A program made the position numbers and the translations under genes. Source: Mucilaginibacter endophyticus (GTDB lineage: Bacteria > Bacteroidota > Bacteroidia > Sphingobacteriales > Sphingobacteriaceae). From it: a stretch of 64,000 nt of DNA. The stretch is from contig NZ_QPCG01000004.1 in the NCBI RefSeq assembly GCF_003351025.1, positions 186,001 through 250,000 on the forward strand. The letters run 5' to 3'. Every line of letters starts with the position of its first letter. The stretch's first letter is position 1. Of the stretch, positions 6,668 to 15,834 are shown in pieces. The notes under the pieces are model-generated. The model saw only the letters and a list, made by a program, of their open reading frames with translations, searched no databases and was not told where the DNA came from.

Positions 6668-9562
6668 ATGTTACGCGTCGACAGTTCCAAACCATGCCAA
6701 ATTATATATGCCATTGCAAGGCATGATTACCTGTCGTATGTAATTGAACCACACATAGTTCAGCTTAACCCCAACGGAGAATTTTCCTTAACCCACCAAC
6801 GCCTGTTTTCCAATACAGCCAAGGAGTTTTGTGAATTTCTGGATGATACAGATATCAAGCTTATCAAGCTGCTGGAGGAAATGGAACAGGGTAACGTGAT
6901 CAAAAGGTATTACAAAAAGCCCATCCGTCCGTTCGAGTTTTTCTCGAAGATATTCAACGAGCAGATGTTTGACATGATCCGCCCGAAACTGGAGAAACGC
7001 ATAGCCGAAGCATTATCATTACTTTGCAGCAAGCAGGTGTACCAGATGAGCAAGGAGGGTTATCCCGGCGAGCGTAAACTGCAGCTGGCTACCGAAGCAG
7101 CATCGGTATTATTTCACTTCAGGCGCAACGAGGAGGAGATCAGGTATTTCCCTACCATCAAGTACCAGGGCATGCGCATCGAGTTCATGTTCAAAAATGC
7201 TGAGATCATCTGTAACCACCCGGCCTGGATGCTGCTTGACGATACTTTGTATTACTTTGATAAAGAAATTGAGGGTAAAAAACTGCAGCCATTCCTGAAC
7301 AAACGCTTCATCGCTATACCCAAATCGTCCGAGCAATCGTACTTTGAAAAGTTTGTGGCCCCCCTTATCGAAAAGCATAATGTTTACGCCGAAGGATTCA
7401 CCATCAATACCGAAAAGTATGATGCACGCCCTGTGCTTAAACCCATTTATATTGAAGGCGGAACATCGCAACTGCAACTTTCGTTTAAATATGCGGGATA
7501 TATTTTCCCTTATGGCGATGGCAGGCATATCTCCGTAAGGATGGAAAAAAATGGTGATGATTACCTGTTCCATCGCATTAAACGCTCAACCACCTGGGAA
7601 AAAGGCAAAATGCACCAGCTGGAGCAAATGGGCCTTAAAGTAGCTTCGTCGCTATTTCAAAATTTGGAAGTTGCCGGTCGCGATGATGATGCCGACCATT
7701 CATTCTCGATTTTTGAATGGCTTAACCAGCACCACGACAAGCTTATCGAAGATGGCTTTGAACTGGAACAACCCGAAGGACAAAAGCGCTACGTTTTTGG
7801 CAGCAGCAAAATTGAACTGGTTGTAACCGAAAATAACGACTGGTTTGATATCAACGCTATGGTAAGCTTCGGCCCCTACCGTATACCTTTTATCCAGTTA
7901 AAAAACCATATCCTCAACCATAAAAAGGAATTTATCCTGCCATCTGGCGAGATCGCGGTAATTCCCGAACAATGGTTTTCGCAATATGGCAACCTGCTGC
8001 ATTTTACCGAAGGTAGCAATGAACTTAAACTTCGCCGTCATCATATTGGCCTGGTTACCGACCTTGCCGAGGGCGAAATGGCCAGCGTTACCATGACACG
8101 CAAACTGCAGAAGCTTACCAATTTTGAAGAGCTTGAGGATGCGCCAATGCCGGTTAATTTTGAAGGCCAATTGAGGCCATACCAAAAAGCGGGCTATAAC
8201 TGGTTCCACTTTTTAAAGCAATACCACTTTGGCGGTTGCCTTGCCGATGATATGGGTTTAGGTAAAACCATCCAGACTTTATCCTTACTGCAAAAGCATA
8301 AGGAAGATGTTGAAAATGGGGGCGGCAAAGCTACATCGCTGGTGATTATGCCTACTTCGCTGATTTATAACTGGCTTAATGAGGCCCGCAAGTTTGCGCC
8401 TCAATTAAGGCTGATGGTACATACAGGCACCATGCGTTATCGCAGTGCAGATGTTTTTGCCAACTACGATGTAGTGATCACTACCTATGGCATCAGCCGT
8501 ATCGACATTGAAATGTTTAAGGATTTCTTTTTCGACTACGTGATCCTTGACGAAAGCCAGAACATTAAAAACCCGTCGTCAAAATCGTACCAGGCGGTTA
8601 AACAGCTTAAATCGCGCTTTAAACTGATCTTGAGCGGTACCCCGGTAGAAAACTCGGTTAATGATCTGTGGACGCAGATGTCGTTCATTAATCCGGGCTT
8701 GCTGGGTGCACAACAGTTTTTCCAAAACGAATTTGTAACCCCGATAGAAAAGAAAAAGGACGAAGACAAGGCCCGCAAACTACAGGCCCTCATCAAGCCT
8801 TTTGTTTTACGTCGCACCAAGGAGCAGGTGGCTACTGAGCTTCCGCCAAAAACGGAGAACCTTTTTTACTCCCAGATGACCGAAGAGCAATCGTCGGTTT
8901 ATGAAGAGATAAAATCAGAATACCGTAATGAGCTATTGAAAAGCCTGGAGGATGGCACATTTGCCAAAACGCAGATCCAGGTATTACAGGGCTTGATTAA
9001 ACTAAGGCAAATTGCCAATCACCCTATCATGATTGATAAAGATTACGAGGGCGATAGCGGCAAATTTGAGGACGTGGTCCACACCCTTAACAATGTACTT
9101 GATGGCGGCCATAAAGTGCTGATATTTTCGCAGTTTGTAAAACAGCTCAGCATTTACCGTGATCATTTTGACCGGGTAGGCATTCCATACGTATATCTCG
9201 ATGGCAGTACCCAAAACCGTGGCGATGTGGTAAAACAGTTTCAGGAAGATGAGAAAACACGCGTATTCCTGATCTCGATAAAAGCGGGCGGTGTAGGCCT
9301 CAACCTCACCGAAGCTGATTATGTTTTCATCCTGGATCCATGGTGGAACCCGGCGGTTGAGCAACAGGCTATTGACCGTACCCACCGCATTGGCCAAACC
9401 AAAAATGTGTTCATCTATAAGTTCATCACCAAAGATTCGGTTGAAGAAAAGATCCTGGCCTTGCAGCAACGCAAACTGAGCCTGTCAAGAGCACTTATTA
9501 CCACTGAAGAAAGTTTCATTAAGTCGCTTACAGCAGAGGATATTAAGGAGATATTGGGGTAA
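6668..9562 (+). CDS. SNF2-family DEAD-like helicase / ATPase
   Basis: A 964-residue Swi2/Snf2-type ATPase. Walker A DDMGLGKT lies near residue 527 and the DExx box is DESQ near 627, followed by SGTPVENS. The C-terminal helicase lobe has the Snf2 signatures SIKAGGVGLNLT and DPWWNPAVEQQAIDRTHRIG near residue 889. Residues 1-480 form a long N-terminal region without a motif I recognise. Such proteins move along DNA or RNA polymerase complexes using ATP; the bacterial ones are thought to aid transcription recycling. The gene stands alone. The start lies just after a long AT-rich region. Confidence 0.93.
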   Translation: MLRVDSSKPCQIIYAIARHDYLSYVIEPHIVQLNPNGEFSLTHQRLFSNTAKEFCEFLDDTDIKLIKLLEEMEQGNVIKRYYKKPIRPFEFFSKIFNEQMFDMIRPKLEKRIAEALSLLCSKQVYQMSKEGYPGERKLQLATEAASVLFHFRRNEEEIRYFPTIKYQGMRIEFMFKNAEIICNHPAWMLLDDTLYYFDKEIEGKKLQPFLNKRFIAIPKSSEQSYFEKFVAPLIEKHNVYAEGFTINTEKYDARPVLKPIYIEGGTSQLQLSFKYAGYIFPYGDGRHISVRMEKNGDDYLFHRIKRSTTWEKGKMHQLEQMGLKVASSLFQNLEVAGRDDDADHSFSIFEWLNQHHDKLIEDGFELEQPEGQKRYVFGSSKIELVVTENNDWFDINAMVSFGPYRIPFIQLKNHILNHKKEFILPSGEIAVIPEQWFSQYGNLLHFTEGSNELKLRRHHIGLVTDLAEGEMASVTMTRKLQKLTNFEELEDAPMPVNFEGQLRPYQKAGYNWFHFLKQYHFGGCLADDMGLGKTIQTLSLLQKHKEDVENGGGKATSLVIMPTSLIYNWLNEARKFAPQLRLMVHTGTMRYRSADVFANYDVVITTYGISRIDIEMFKDFFFDYVILDESQNIKNPSSKSYQAVKQLKSRFKLILSGTPVENSVNDLWTQMSFINPGLLGAQQFFQNEFVTPIEKKKDEDKARKLQALIKPFVLRRTKEQVATELPPKTENLFYSQMTEEQSSVYEEIKSEYRNELLKSLEDGTFAKTQIQVLQGLIKLRQIANHPIMIDKDYEGDSGKFEDVVHTLNNVLDGGHKVLIFSQFVKQLSIYRDHFDRVGIPYVYLDGSTQNRGDVVKQFQEDEKTRVFLISIKAGGVGLNLTEADYVFILDPWWNPAVEQQAIDRTHRIGQTKNVFIYKFITKDSVEEKILALQQRKLSLSRALITTEESFIKSLTAEDIKEILG

Positions 9563-9578
9563 AAAATTAATACCCACT

Positions 9579-9709
9579 TGTCATTTCGACGAGGAACGAG
9601 GAGAAATCTTATACACTATGCAAAACCGCTGTATGTGTGATTTATAACATGGCGTATAAGATTTCTCCTCACTCCTCCTGCATTCCCATACCAGTTCGTC
9701 GAAATGACA
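9579..9709. repeat. Inverted-repeat element (TGTCATTTCGACGA type)
   Basis: The ends TGTCATTTCGACGA and TCGTCGAAATGACA are inverted copies. Inside, GGAGAAATCTTATAC pairs with GTATAAGATTTCTCC. A shorter relative is at 56998-57089. This is a non-coding, foldable dispersed repeat. Confidence 0.75.
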
Positions 9710-9930
9710 GGAAGCGTAGATCGTAAACGAGCGCGAGCTTTCCACGCCACCATTCAATAAAATACCTTTTACCACGTTATATTGTACAAAAGCAGCTAAA
9801 TAGCGTATATTGGGGGATTTACGAGGGCCGGATTTAACAATTATCATCGAACATTTTGAGTGTTAAACAGATATATCAACCGGGATATATGACGATTTAA
9901 CACTTTTTAACATTTATGCAAGGATTTTAG

Positions 9931-9962
9931 TTGGCGAAAAATTGGCCGGGTGTTTAAGTTTG
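9931..9962 (+). promoter_or_regulatory. Bat operon promoter
   Basis: TTG at 9931-9933, a 21-nt spacer and TAAGTTTG at 9955-9962 match the Bacteroidota promoter pattern (TTG and TAnnTTTG). The predicted leader before the moxR ATG at 9985 is about 15 nt. Confidence 0.6.
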
Positions 9963-9984
9963 CCTACCGAAACGAAAAAAATTA

Positions 9985-11031
9985 ATGGAAGAACAAAATA
10001 GCTATACAGGAAATGTCACTTCGGCTGCTCCAACATCGTACTCAACCGATATCAGGGCGCTGAATGAAATGATACAAAGGGAAAGCGCGTTTATCGATCT
10101 GCTGATCCTGGAGATGGATAAAGTGATCGTGGGTCAGCGTTACATGGTTGAACGTTTGCTGATCGGTTTATTGGCCAACGGCCACATTTTATTGGAAGGC
10201 GTACCGGGATTGGCGAAAACCCTTGCCATCAATACTTTGTCGAGGGCCATCCAGGCCGATTTTAGCAGGATCCAGTTTACACCGGACCTACTCCCTGCCG
10301 ACGTACTGGGTACCATGATCTACAACCAAAAGAAAGAAGAGTTCATAGTGCGTAAAGGCCCTATCTTCTCTAACTTTGTTTTGGCCGATGAGATTAACCG
10401 TGCGCCTGCCAAAGTGCAAAGCGCGCTGCTTGAAGCCATGCAGGAGCGCCAGGTAACTATTGGCGATACTACCTACAAACTGCCCGACCCGTTCCTGGTG
10501 CTGGCAACCCAAAACCCTATTGAGCAGGAAGGTACATACCCACTGCCCGAAGCACAGGTTGACCGTTTTATGCTGAAAGTGGTGATCAAATATCCCAACA
10601 AAGAGGATGAGAAAAAGATCATGCGCGCTAACATTTCGCCTTCGGGCATGAATAAACCAAACGCTATTATCAAGCCGGAAGAAATCATCAAGGCCCGTAA
10701 AATAGTGCGCGAGGTTTATATGGACGAAAAGATAGAGCAATACATCATCGATATTGTTTTCGCAACCCGTTTCCCCGATCAGTTTAAGCTTGCTAAATAC
10801 AAAACGCTGATCACCTTTGGCGCTTCGCCAAGGGCAAGCATCAGTTTAGCGCTGGCAGCAAAGGCTTATGCGTTTATCAAACGTCGCGGCTATGTGATCC
10901 CTGAGGATGTACGCGCTGTTTGTCATGATGTATTAAGGCACCGCGTTGGCTTAAGCTACGAGGCCGAAGCCGAGAACATCACCAGCGAGGATATCATCAC
11001 AGCGATATTGAACGCGGTTGAGGTACCGTAA
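9985..11031 (+). CDS. moxR: MoxR-family AAA+ ATPase
   Basis: A 348-residue MoxR-type AAA+ ATPase, thought to act as a chaperone for proteins carrying von Willebrand A domains. Walker A is GVPGLAKT near residue 72 and Walker B is VLADEINRAP near 131; sensor motif ATQNPIEQEG follows. The N-terminal 25 residues are unstructured. It is the first gene of an eight-gene cluster that includes two von Willebrand A proteins (batA, batB), the expected partners. The ATG lies 22 bases after a consensus promoter box. Confidence 0.95.
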   Translation: MEEQNSYTGNVTSAAPTSYSTDIRALNEMIQRESAFIDLLILEMDKVIVGQRYMVERLLIGLLANGHILLEGVPGLAKTLAINTLSRAIQADFSRIQFTPDLLPADVLGTMIYNQKKEEFIVRKGPIFSNFVLADEINRAPAKVQSALLEAMQERQVTIGDTTYKLPDPFLVLATQNPIEQEGTYPLPEAQVDRFMLKVVIKYPNKEDEKKIMRANISPSGMNKPNAIIKPEEIIKARKIVREVYMDEKIEQYIIDIVFATRFPDQFKLAKYKTLITFGASPRASISLALAAKAYAFIKRRGYVIPEDVRAVCHDVLRHRVGLSYEAEAENITSEDIITAILNAVEVP

Positions 11032-11154
11032 CAGCCCCACCCAAACCCTCCCCTAAAGGGAGAGGGCTTTTAAAACAAGGCGAGTAACAGTTAATTATAA
11101 CAATGATTTTTAAAAGTCATCCGCCAGCTGGCGGAGAGATTTAGAGGGGGCCAA
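11032..11154. repeat. Repeat-derived spacer inside the Bat operon
   Basis: The 123-bp gap between moxR and the DUF58 gene contains CCCTCCCCTAAAGGGAGAGGG-like hairpin sequence (11046-11066) and a perfect 16-bp palindrome TCCGCCAGCTGGCGGA at 11120-11135. The first could act as a weak terminator that lowers expression of downstream bat genes relative to moxR. Confidence 0.55.
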
Positions 11155-12036
11155 ATGGCTAAAGACACCAAGGATCTGCTAAAAAAGGTTAGGAAGATAG
11201 AGATCAAAACCCGTGGCTTAAGTAACCACTTATTTTCGGGCGAGTATCATTCTGCTTTCAAGGGGCGTGGCATGGCCTTTAGCGAGGTACGTGAATACCA
11301 GATTGGCGACGAGATCCGTACTATCGACTGGAACGTAACAGCCCGCTTTAACGCGCCTTATGTAAAAGTATTTGAAGAGGAGCGCGAGCTTACCGTTATG
11401 ATACTGATGGACGTGAGCGGTTCTGAAAACTTCGGCACACAAAATCAGCAAAAGCAGGACCTTGCTACCGAGCTTTGCGCTGTACTGGCATTTTCAGCAA
11501 TACAAAACAATGATAAAGTAGGTATCATATTTTTCAGCGATAAGATCGAGAAATTTATTCCACCTAAAAAAGGCCGTAGCCATATCCTGATGATCATCCG
11601 CGAATTGATCGCATTTCAGCCCGAAAACAAGGGCACCAACGTGGCCGAAGCTTTAAAATACTTCACCAGTGTTATCAAAAAGAAATGCACAGCTTTTGTG
11701 ATTTCGGATTTCATCACGTCAGAGTTTGAAAACGAAATTAAGATCGCCAATAAAAAGCACGATATCATTGCTTTAAAACTTTACGATAAGCATGAGGAAG
11801 AATTCCCGAACCTGGGGCTTATCCCGGTTAAAGACGAAGAAAGCGGACAGATCATGTGGGTAAACACCGGCGATAAAGCCGTGCGCGACGCCTTTAAATG
11901 GGATGCCGTGAAACGGAATGCCGCACTTCAGGATACTTTTCGCCGTTCGGGGGTTGATTATACCACTATCGGCACACACGAATCATACGTTAAACCATTA
12001 ATGACATTATTTAAAAAGCGGGAAGGCCGGCGGTAA
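11155..12036 (+). CDS. DUF58 domain protein of the Bat operon
   Basis: A 293-residue soluble protein with the DUF58 signature GRGMAFSEVREYQIGDEIR followed by TIDWNVTARF near residues 37-66, and a von Willebrand A-like fold after it (MILMDVSGSENFG retains the DxSxS metal-site pattern, and an AEALKYF helix follows). DUF58 proteins almost always accompany MoxR ATPases. It starts 123 bases after moxR and is followed 5 bases later by the next gene. Its exact role in stress tolerance is not established. Confidence 0.92.
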   Translation: MAKDTKDLLKKVRKIEIKTRGLSNHLFSGEYHSAFKGRGMAFSEVREYQIGDEIRTIDWNVTARFNAPYVKVFEEERELTVMILMDVSGSENFGTQNQQKQDLATELCAVLAFSAIQNNDKVGIIFFSDKIEKFIPPKKGRSHILMIIRELIAFQPENKGTNVAEALKYFTSVIKKKCTAFVISDFITSEFENEIKIANKKHDIIALKLYDKHEEEFPNLGLIPVKDEESGQIMWVNTGDKAVRDAFKWDAVKRNAALQDTFRRSGVDYTTIGTHESYVKPLMTLFKKREGRR

Positions 12037-12041
12037 AATAT

Positions 12042-13013
12042 ATGAACAGGTACATCAAATACACCCTGGCTATGTTTGTAACGCTTGCAGGCTTTTACCA
12101 AACAGGCAGGGCTCAAAACTTTGGGGCAAAAGCTACGCTGGATAAAAACACTATCCTTATAGGCGAACAAACACAGCTTAACTTAAGCGTCCGTTTTCAC
12201 ACCCAGGATAATGTCACCTTTCCAAAGGTGCCCGACAGTATAGGTAAAATTCAGGTGGTGAAAGTTAAGGCTGATACGATTTCTGATAAAAGCGATCTAT
12301 CCATCAAAACCATCACCAGGCATTATACTATCACTGCTTTTGACAGCGGCCGGTACGCTATTCCATCTTATGTTTTCAAATCGGCAGTAGGAGATTTACC
12401 TACCGAAACGTTAACGCTTGATGTAAAAACAGTTGCCGTTGATACGACCAAGGGCTTTTATGATATTAAACAGCCATTAGCTGTTCATTATACTTTTTGG
12501 GATTGGCTGCATGATAACTGGAAATGGGTTATAGGCATCTGGCTTGGGTTAATGGCGATAGCCGGCGCGATTTACTACCTGCTCAAACGACCTAAAAAAG
12601 AGGTGGTTGTTGAAGAAGTTAAACCGGATGTGCCACTGCATATCCAGGCGCTTCAAAAGCTTGAAGAGATCAAGAGCAAACAGCTTTGGCAGCACGACCA
12701 GGTTAAGCAATATTATATTGAGCTGAGCGACGTAGTACGTGAATACCTTGAAAAACGGTATACCATTCAGGCGCTGGAGCAAACAACCGAAGAGATTTTT
12801 GCCAGTCTAAGAAACATGGATATAGCCAGCGAAGACAGGAACCTGTTAAGGCAACTATTGGTACTTTCGGATATGGTGAAGTTTGCCAAAGAGAAACCAG
12901 CGGCTCATGAAAATGAAAAGAGCATGGATAACGCTGTTACCTTCATTAAAGATACACAGCCTCATTATGTTAAGCCTGCAGATGTAAACGCGAAGGGAGA
13001 TGAGGCAAAATGA
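12042..13013 (+). CDS. Membrane protein of the Bat operon, DUF4381-like
   Basis: A 323-residue protein with a signal peptide (to about residue 25, GRAQ), a periplasmic beta-rich domain (26-150), one membrane segment near 162-187 (WKWVIGIWLGLMAIAGAIYY) and a cytoplasmic helical tail (195-300) with many charged residues. This layout and its place between DUF58 and batA fit the DUF4381-like member of these clusters. The stop overlaps the next start (ATGA), so the two are probably coupled in translation. The function is unknown. Confidence 0.75.
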   Translation: MNRYIKYTLAMFVTLAGFYQTGRAQNFGAKATLDKNTILIGEQTQLNLSVRFHTQDNVTFPKVPDSIGKIQVVKVKADTISDKSDLSIKTITRHYTITAFDSGRYAIPSYVFKSAVGDLPTETLTLDVKTVAVDTTKGFYDIKQPLAVHYTFWDWLHDNWKWVIGIWLGLMAIAGAIYYLLKRPKKEVVVEEVKPDVPLHIQALQKLEEIKSKQLWQHDQVKQYYIELSDVVREYLEKRYTIQALEQTTEEIFASLRNMDIASEDRNLLRQLLVLSDMVKFAKEKPAAHENEKSMDNAVTFIKDTQPHYVKPADVNAKGDEAK

Positions 13014-14014
13014 TTTGGTTTAAAGGAATAGAATTTGCACATCCGGGCTTTTTCTGGCTGTTTATCAGCATTCCGCTTATGGTGGGCTGGTACATTTGGA
13101 AACAAAAACAATTGCAGGGTAATCTGGCCATGCCTACCATCAGGGGCTTTGCCATGATCACCAAAAGCAAGCTACCGCATTTCAGGCACTTGGGTATTGT
13201 ATTACGCTCATTGGCAATGGCCGCGCTTATTGTGGCGCTGGCAAGACCACAATCATCATTAAGCTGGCAGGATACTACTACCGAAGGTATCGACATTGTT
13301 ATCGCGTCGGATATCTCCGGCAGTATGCTTGCCGAGGATTTTAAACCTAACAGGCTTGAGGCCGGTAAAAACATTGCCATTGATTTTATCCAAAATCGCC
13401 CTAATGACAGGATTGGTCTGGTAGTTTTCAGCGGTGAAAGCTTTACGCAATGTCCGCTTACTATTGATCACTCGGTACTGGTTAACCTTTATGCCGATAT
13501 TAAAAACGGCATGATTGAAGATGGTACTGCCATTGGTATGGGGTTGGCCACTGCAGTAAACCGTTTAAAAGATAGCGAGGCCAAAAGTAAAGTAGTGATC
13601 CTCCTTACCGATGGATCCAATAACTCAGGTTCTATCCCACCAGTTACTGCTGCCGAAATTGCCAAACAGTTTGGCGTAAGGGTTTATACTGTAGGTATTG
13701 GCACCAACGGATATGCCCCTTACCCTGTTCAAACACCAATGGGCGTGCAATACCAGCGCATGAAGGTTGATATTGACGAAGGTACACTGGGTAAAATTGC
13801 CTCCATTACCGGTGGTAAATATTTCAGGGCAACCAATAACAGCGCCTTGAAAGATATTTACGAACAGATTGACAAACTGGAAAAAGCCAAGATAGATGTT
13901 ACCCAGTACCGCAAAAAAACCGAACGCTTTTTGCCGTTCGCCATTATTGCGCTGGCACTTTTATCGTTAGAATTTTTAACAAGAAACACCCTGCTTAAGG
14001 GAGCTTTAACATAA
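13010..14014 (+). CDS. batA: BatA, membrane von Willebrand A protein
   Basis: A 334-residue inner-membrane protein with two membrane segments in residues 9-75, a von Willebrand A domain (about 90-280) and a C-terminal membrane helix. The metal-binding MIDAS motif DISGSM is intact near residue 100, and LTDGSNNSG provides a further site residue. Bat (Bacteroides aerotolerance) proteins are linked to oxidative and envelope stress tolerance, but their molecular job is unresolved. The start overlaps the previous stop by 4 nt. Confidence 0.93.
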   Translation: MIWFKGIEFAHPGFFWLFISIPLMVGWYIWKQKQLQGNLAMPTIRGFAMITKSKLPHFRHLGIVLRSLAMAALIVALARPQSSLSWQDTTTEGIDIVIASDISGSMLAEDFKPNRLEAGKNIAIDFIQNRPNDRIGLVVFSGESFTQCPLTIDHSVLVNLYADIKNGMIEDGTAIGMGLATAVNRLKDSEAKSKVVILLTDGSNNSGSIPPVTAAEIAKQFGVRVYTVGIGTNGYAPYPVQTPMGVQYQRMKVDIDEGTLGKIASITGGKYFRATNNSALKDIYEQIDKLEKAKIDVTQYRKKTERFLPFAIIALALLSLEFLTRNTLLKGALT

Positions 14015-14018
14015 CAGC

Positions 14019-15059
14019 ATGCTACGTTTTGCAAATACAGAATATTTATGGGGATTGCTTGCTATTCCGCTGCTGCTCTTTATTTTTTTAAGGGTTAACT
14101 GGTGGAAACGTAAAGCCATAGCCTCATTGGGTAATAAAGAGATAGTGCTGCAGATGATGCCGCAGGTTTCCTTTTCGCGCCCCTGGATCAAGTTTATCTT
14201 TTTCATTTTGGCTTACACGCTGGTTATCATCGGCATTGCCGACCCGCAGTTGGGTTCAAAAACCGAGGAGGTAAAACGCAAAGGGGCCGACCTGATGATA
14301 CTGCTTGACGTATCAAACAGTATGCTGGCTCAGGACCTTGCCCCTAACCGCTTGGAAAACGCCAAACGCGCGTTAGCACAATTGATAGATAAGCTACATG
14401 ATGATCGTATTGGTATTGTAGTATTCGCTGGTCAGGCTTATGTGCAGCTCCCGGTAACTACCGATTATTCGGCAGCTAAGTTATTCCTCAATACCATTAA
14501 TACCGATATGGTGCCAACACAAGGCACAGCTATTGGCGCGGCAATTAACCTGGGGATGCAGTCGTTTGATTTTAAGAACGGTACCGGTAAATCAATGATT
14601 ATTATTACCGATGGTGAAAACCATGAGGATGATGCCGTAGCCGCGGCCAAATCTGCTTTATCCAGAAATGTAACTGTTAACGTGGTTGGCGTAGGTTCGG
14701 AAGAAGGTGCACCGGTACCTATTTACCAGGATGGCAAGCAAACCGGCTTTCATAACGATAGCACCGGCCATCCGGTAGTAAGTAAGCTGGACGAGCAAAT
14801 GGGCAAAGAAATAGCAGCGGCCGGAAACGGTGTTTACGTGCGTGCTAATAATGCCAACAGCGGTCTTAACATTGTGATGGATCAGATAGCCAAAGTACAG
14901 CGCAAAATGACCGATACTAAACAGTTTAAAGATTTTGAAGACCGGTTCCAATTTTTCCTGGCTATTGCCTTTGTGCTGTTACTGGCCGAGTTCTTTATCT
15001 CTATCCGTAAAAACATGCGCCTGAGCAAGATCAAATTATTTGAAGTAAAAAACACATGA
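14019..15059 (+). CDS. batB: BatB, membrane von Willebrand A protein
   Basis: A 346-residue paralog of BatA: two N-terminal membrane helices, a von Willebrand A domain with MIDAS motif DVSNSM near residue 97 and ITDGENHEDD later, then a C-terminal membrane helix (FFLAIAFVLLLAEFF). BatA and BatB share the line NSMLAQDLAPNRLENAK / GSMLAEDFKPNRLEAGK. It starts 4 bases after batA and overlaps batC by 4 nt. It probably forms a membrane complex with BatA and is remodelled by MoxR, which is inference from family context. Confidence 0.93.
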   Translation: MLRFANTEYLWGLLAIPLLLFIFLRVNWWKRKAIASLGNKEIVLQMMPQVSFSRPWIKFIFFILAYTLVIIGIADPQLGSKTEEVKRKGADLMILLDVSNSMLAQDLAPNRLENAKRALAQLIDKLHDDRIGIVVFAGQAYVQLPVTTDYSAAKLFLNTINTDMVPTQGTAIGAAINLGMQSFDFKNGTGKSMIIITDGENHEDDAVAAAKSALSRNVTVNVVGVGSEEGAPVPIYQDGKQTGFHNDSTGHPVVSKLDEQMGKEIAAAGNGVYVRANNANSGLNIVMDQIAKVQRKMTDTKQFKDFEDRFQFFLAIAFVLLLAEFFISIRKNMRLSKIKLFEVKNT

Positions 15060-15811
15060 AGCAATATATCATAGTCATTATTTTAATGCTGCAGGCTTCA
15101 TTTCTTTTTGCCCAGCAGGAAAAAAGACTTATCAATAAGGGTAACGAGCTTTACCAGCAAAAGAAATACAAAGAGGCCGAAGCAAGCTATCGCCAGGCCA
15201 TGGGCCAAAAGAACAAAACTGTTGAAAGTAATTTCAATCTTGGTGATGCCATGTTTAAGCAGCAAAAGTTTGATCAGGCATCCGAACAGTTTAATAAACT
15301 GGCGGCTTCATCAACAGATAAAAATGTAAAATCCGGAGCTTATCATAACGTCGGCAACTCCTTCCTTACCCAAAAAAAATTCCAGGAAAGTATCGACGCC
15401 TATAAAAAAGCGCTTGTTAATAATCCGGCGGATAATGAAACCCGCTATAACCTTGCTTATGCCCAAAAAATGCTAAAAAACCAGCAGGACAAGAATAAAG
15501 GCGGCGGGGGCAACAATAATAACAAGGACAAGAACAAGGATAAAAACAAGAACGATAAGAATAAAGACAACAAGGACAAGGATAAAGACAAAAAAGATCA
15601 GGATAAAAACAAGCAGGATCAGGACAAGAAAGACCAGGACAAACAAAATCAGGATCAGAAAGACCAGCAGGGACAGCAGCCTAATCAGCTATCAAAAGAT
15701 GATGCACAGCGCATGCTTGACGCCCTGAACAATGATGAGAAACAAACCCAGGATAAGCTGAAGAATAAAAAATTAAAAGGTGCTAAAGTGCCTATTTCAA
15801 AAGATTGGTAA
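15056..15811 (+). CDS. batC: BatC, TPR protein with Lys/Asp-rich tail
   Basis: A 251-residue exported protein: signal peptide to about residue 20 (LFAQQ), then three tetratricopeptide repeats (about 21-140, for example LYQQKKYKEAEASYRQAM), a very low-complexity stretch of KDKNK/DQDKKDQ repeats (about 145-215), and a conserved end (DDAQRMLDALNNDEKQTQDK). The TPR part should bind protein partners, probably BatA/BatB. The charged stretch is probably disordered. Typical for BatC of Bacteroidota. Confidence 0.9.
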   Translation: MKQYIIVIILMLQASFLFAQQEKRLINKGNELYQQKKYKEAEASYRQAMGQKNKTVESNFNLGDAMFKQQKFDQASEQFNKLAASSTDKNVKSGAYHNVGNSFLTQKKFQESIDAYKKALVNNPADNETRYNLAYAQKMLKNQQDKNKGGGGNNNNKDKNKDKNKNDKNKDNKDKDKDKKDQDKNKQDQDKKDQDKQNQDQKDQQGQQPNQLSKDDAQRMLDALNNDEKQTQDKLKNKKLKGAKVPISKDW

Positions 15812-15834
15812 ATCTTGTTGTTTTGTAGATACTA

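Larger units (their letters stand above)
9563..9984. other. Intergenic region with repeat and moxR promoter
   Basis: This 422-bp gap holds the inverted-repeat element at 9579-9709, about 220 bases of non-coding sequence and the promoter at 9931-9962. I see no gene. Confidence 0.6.
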
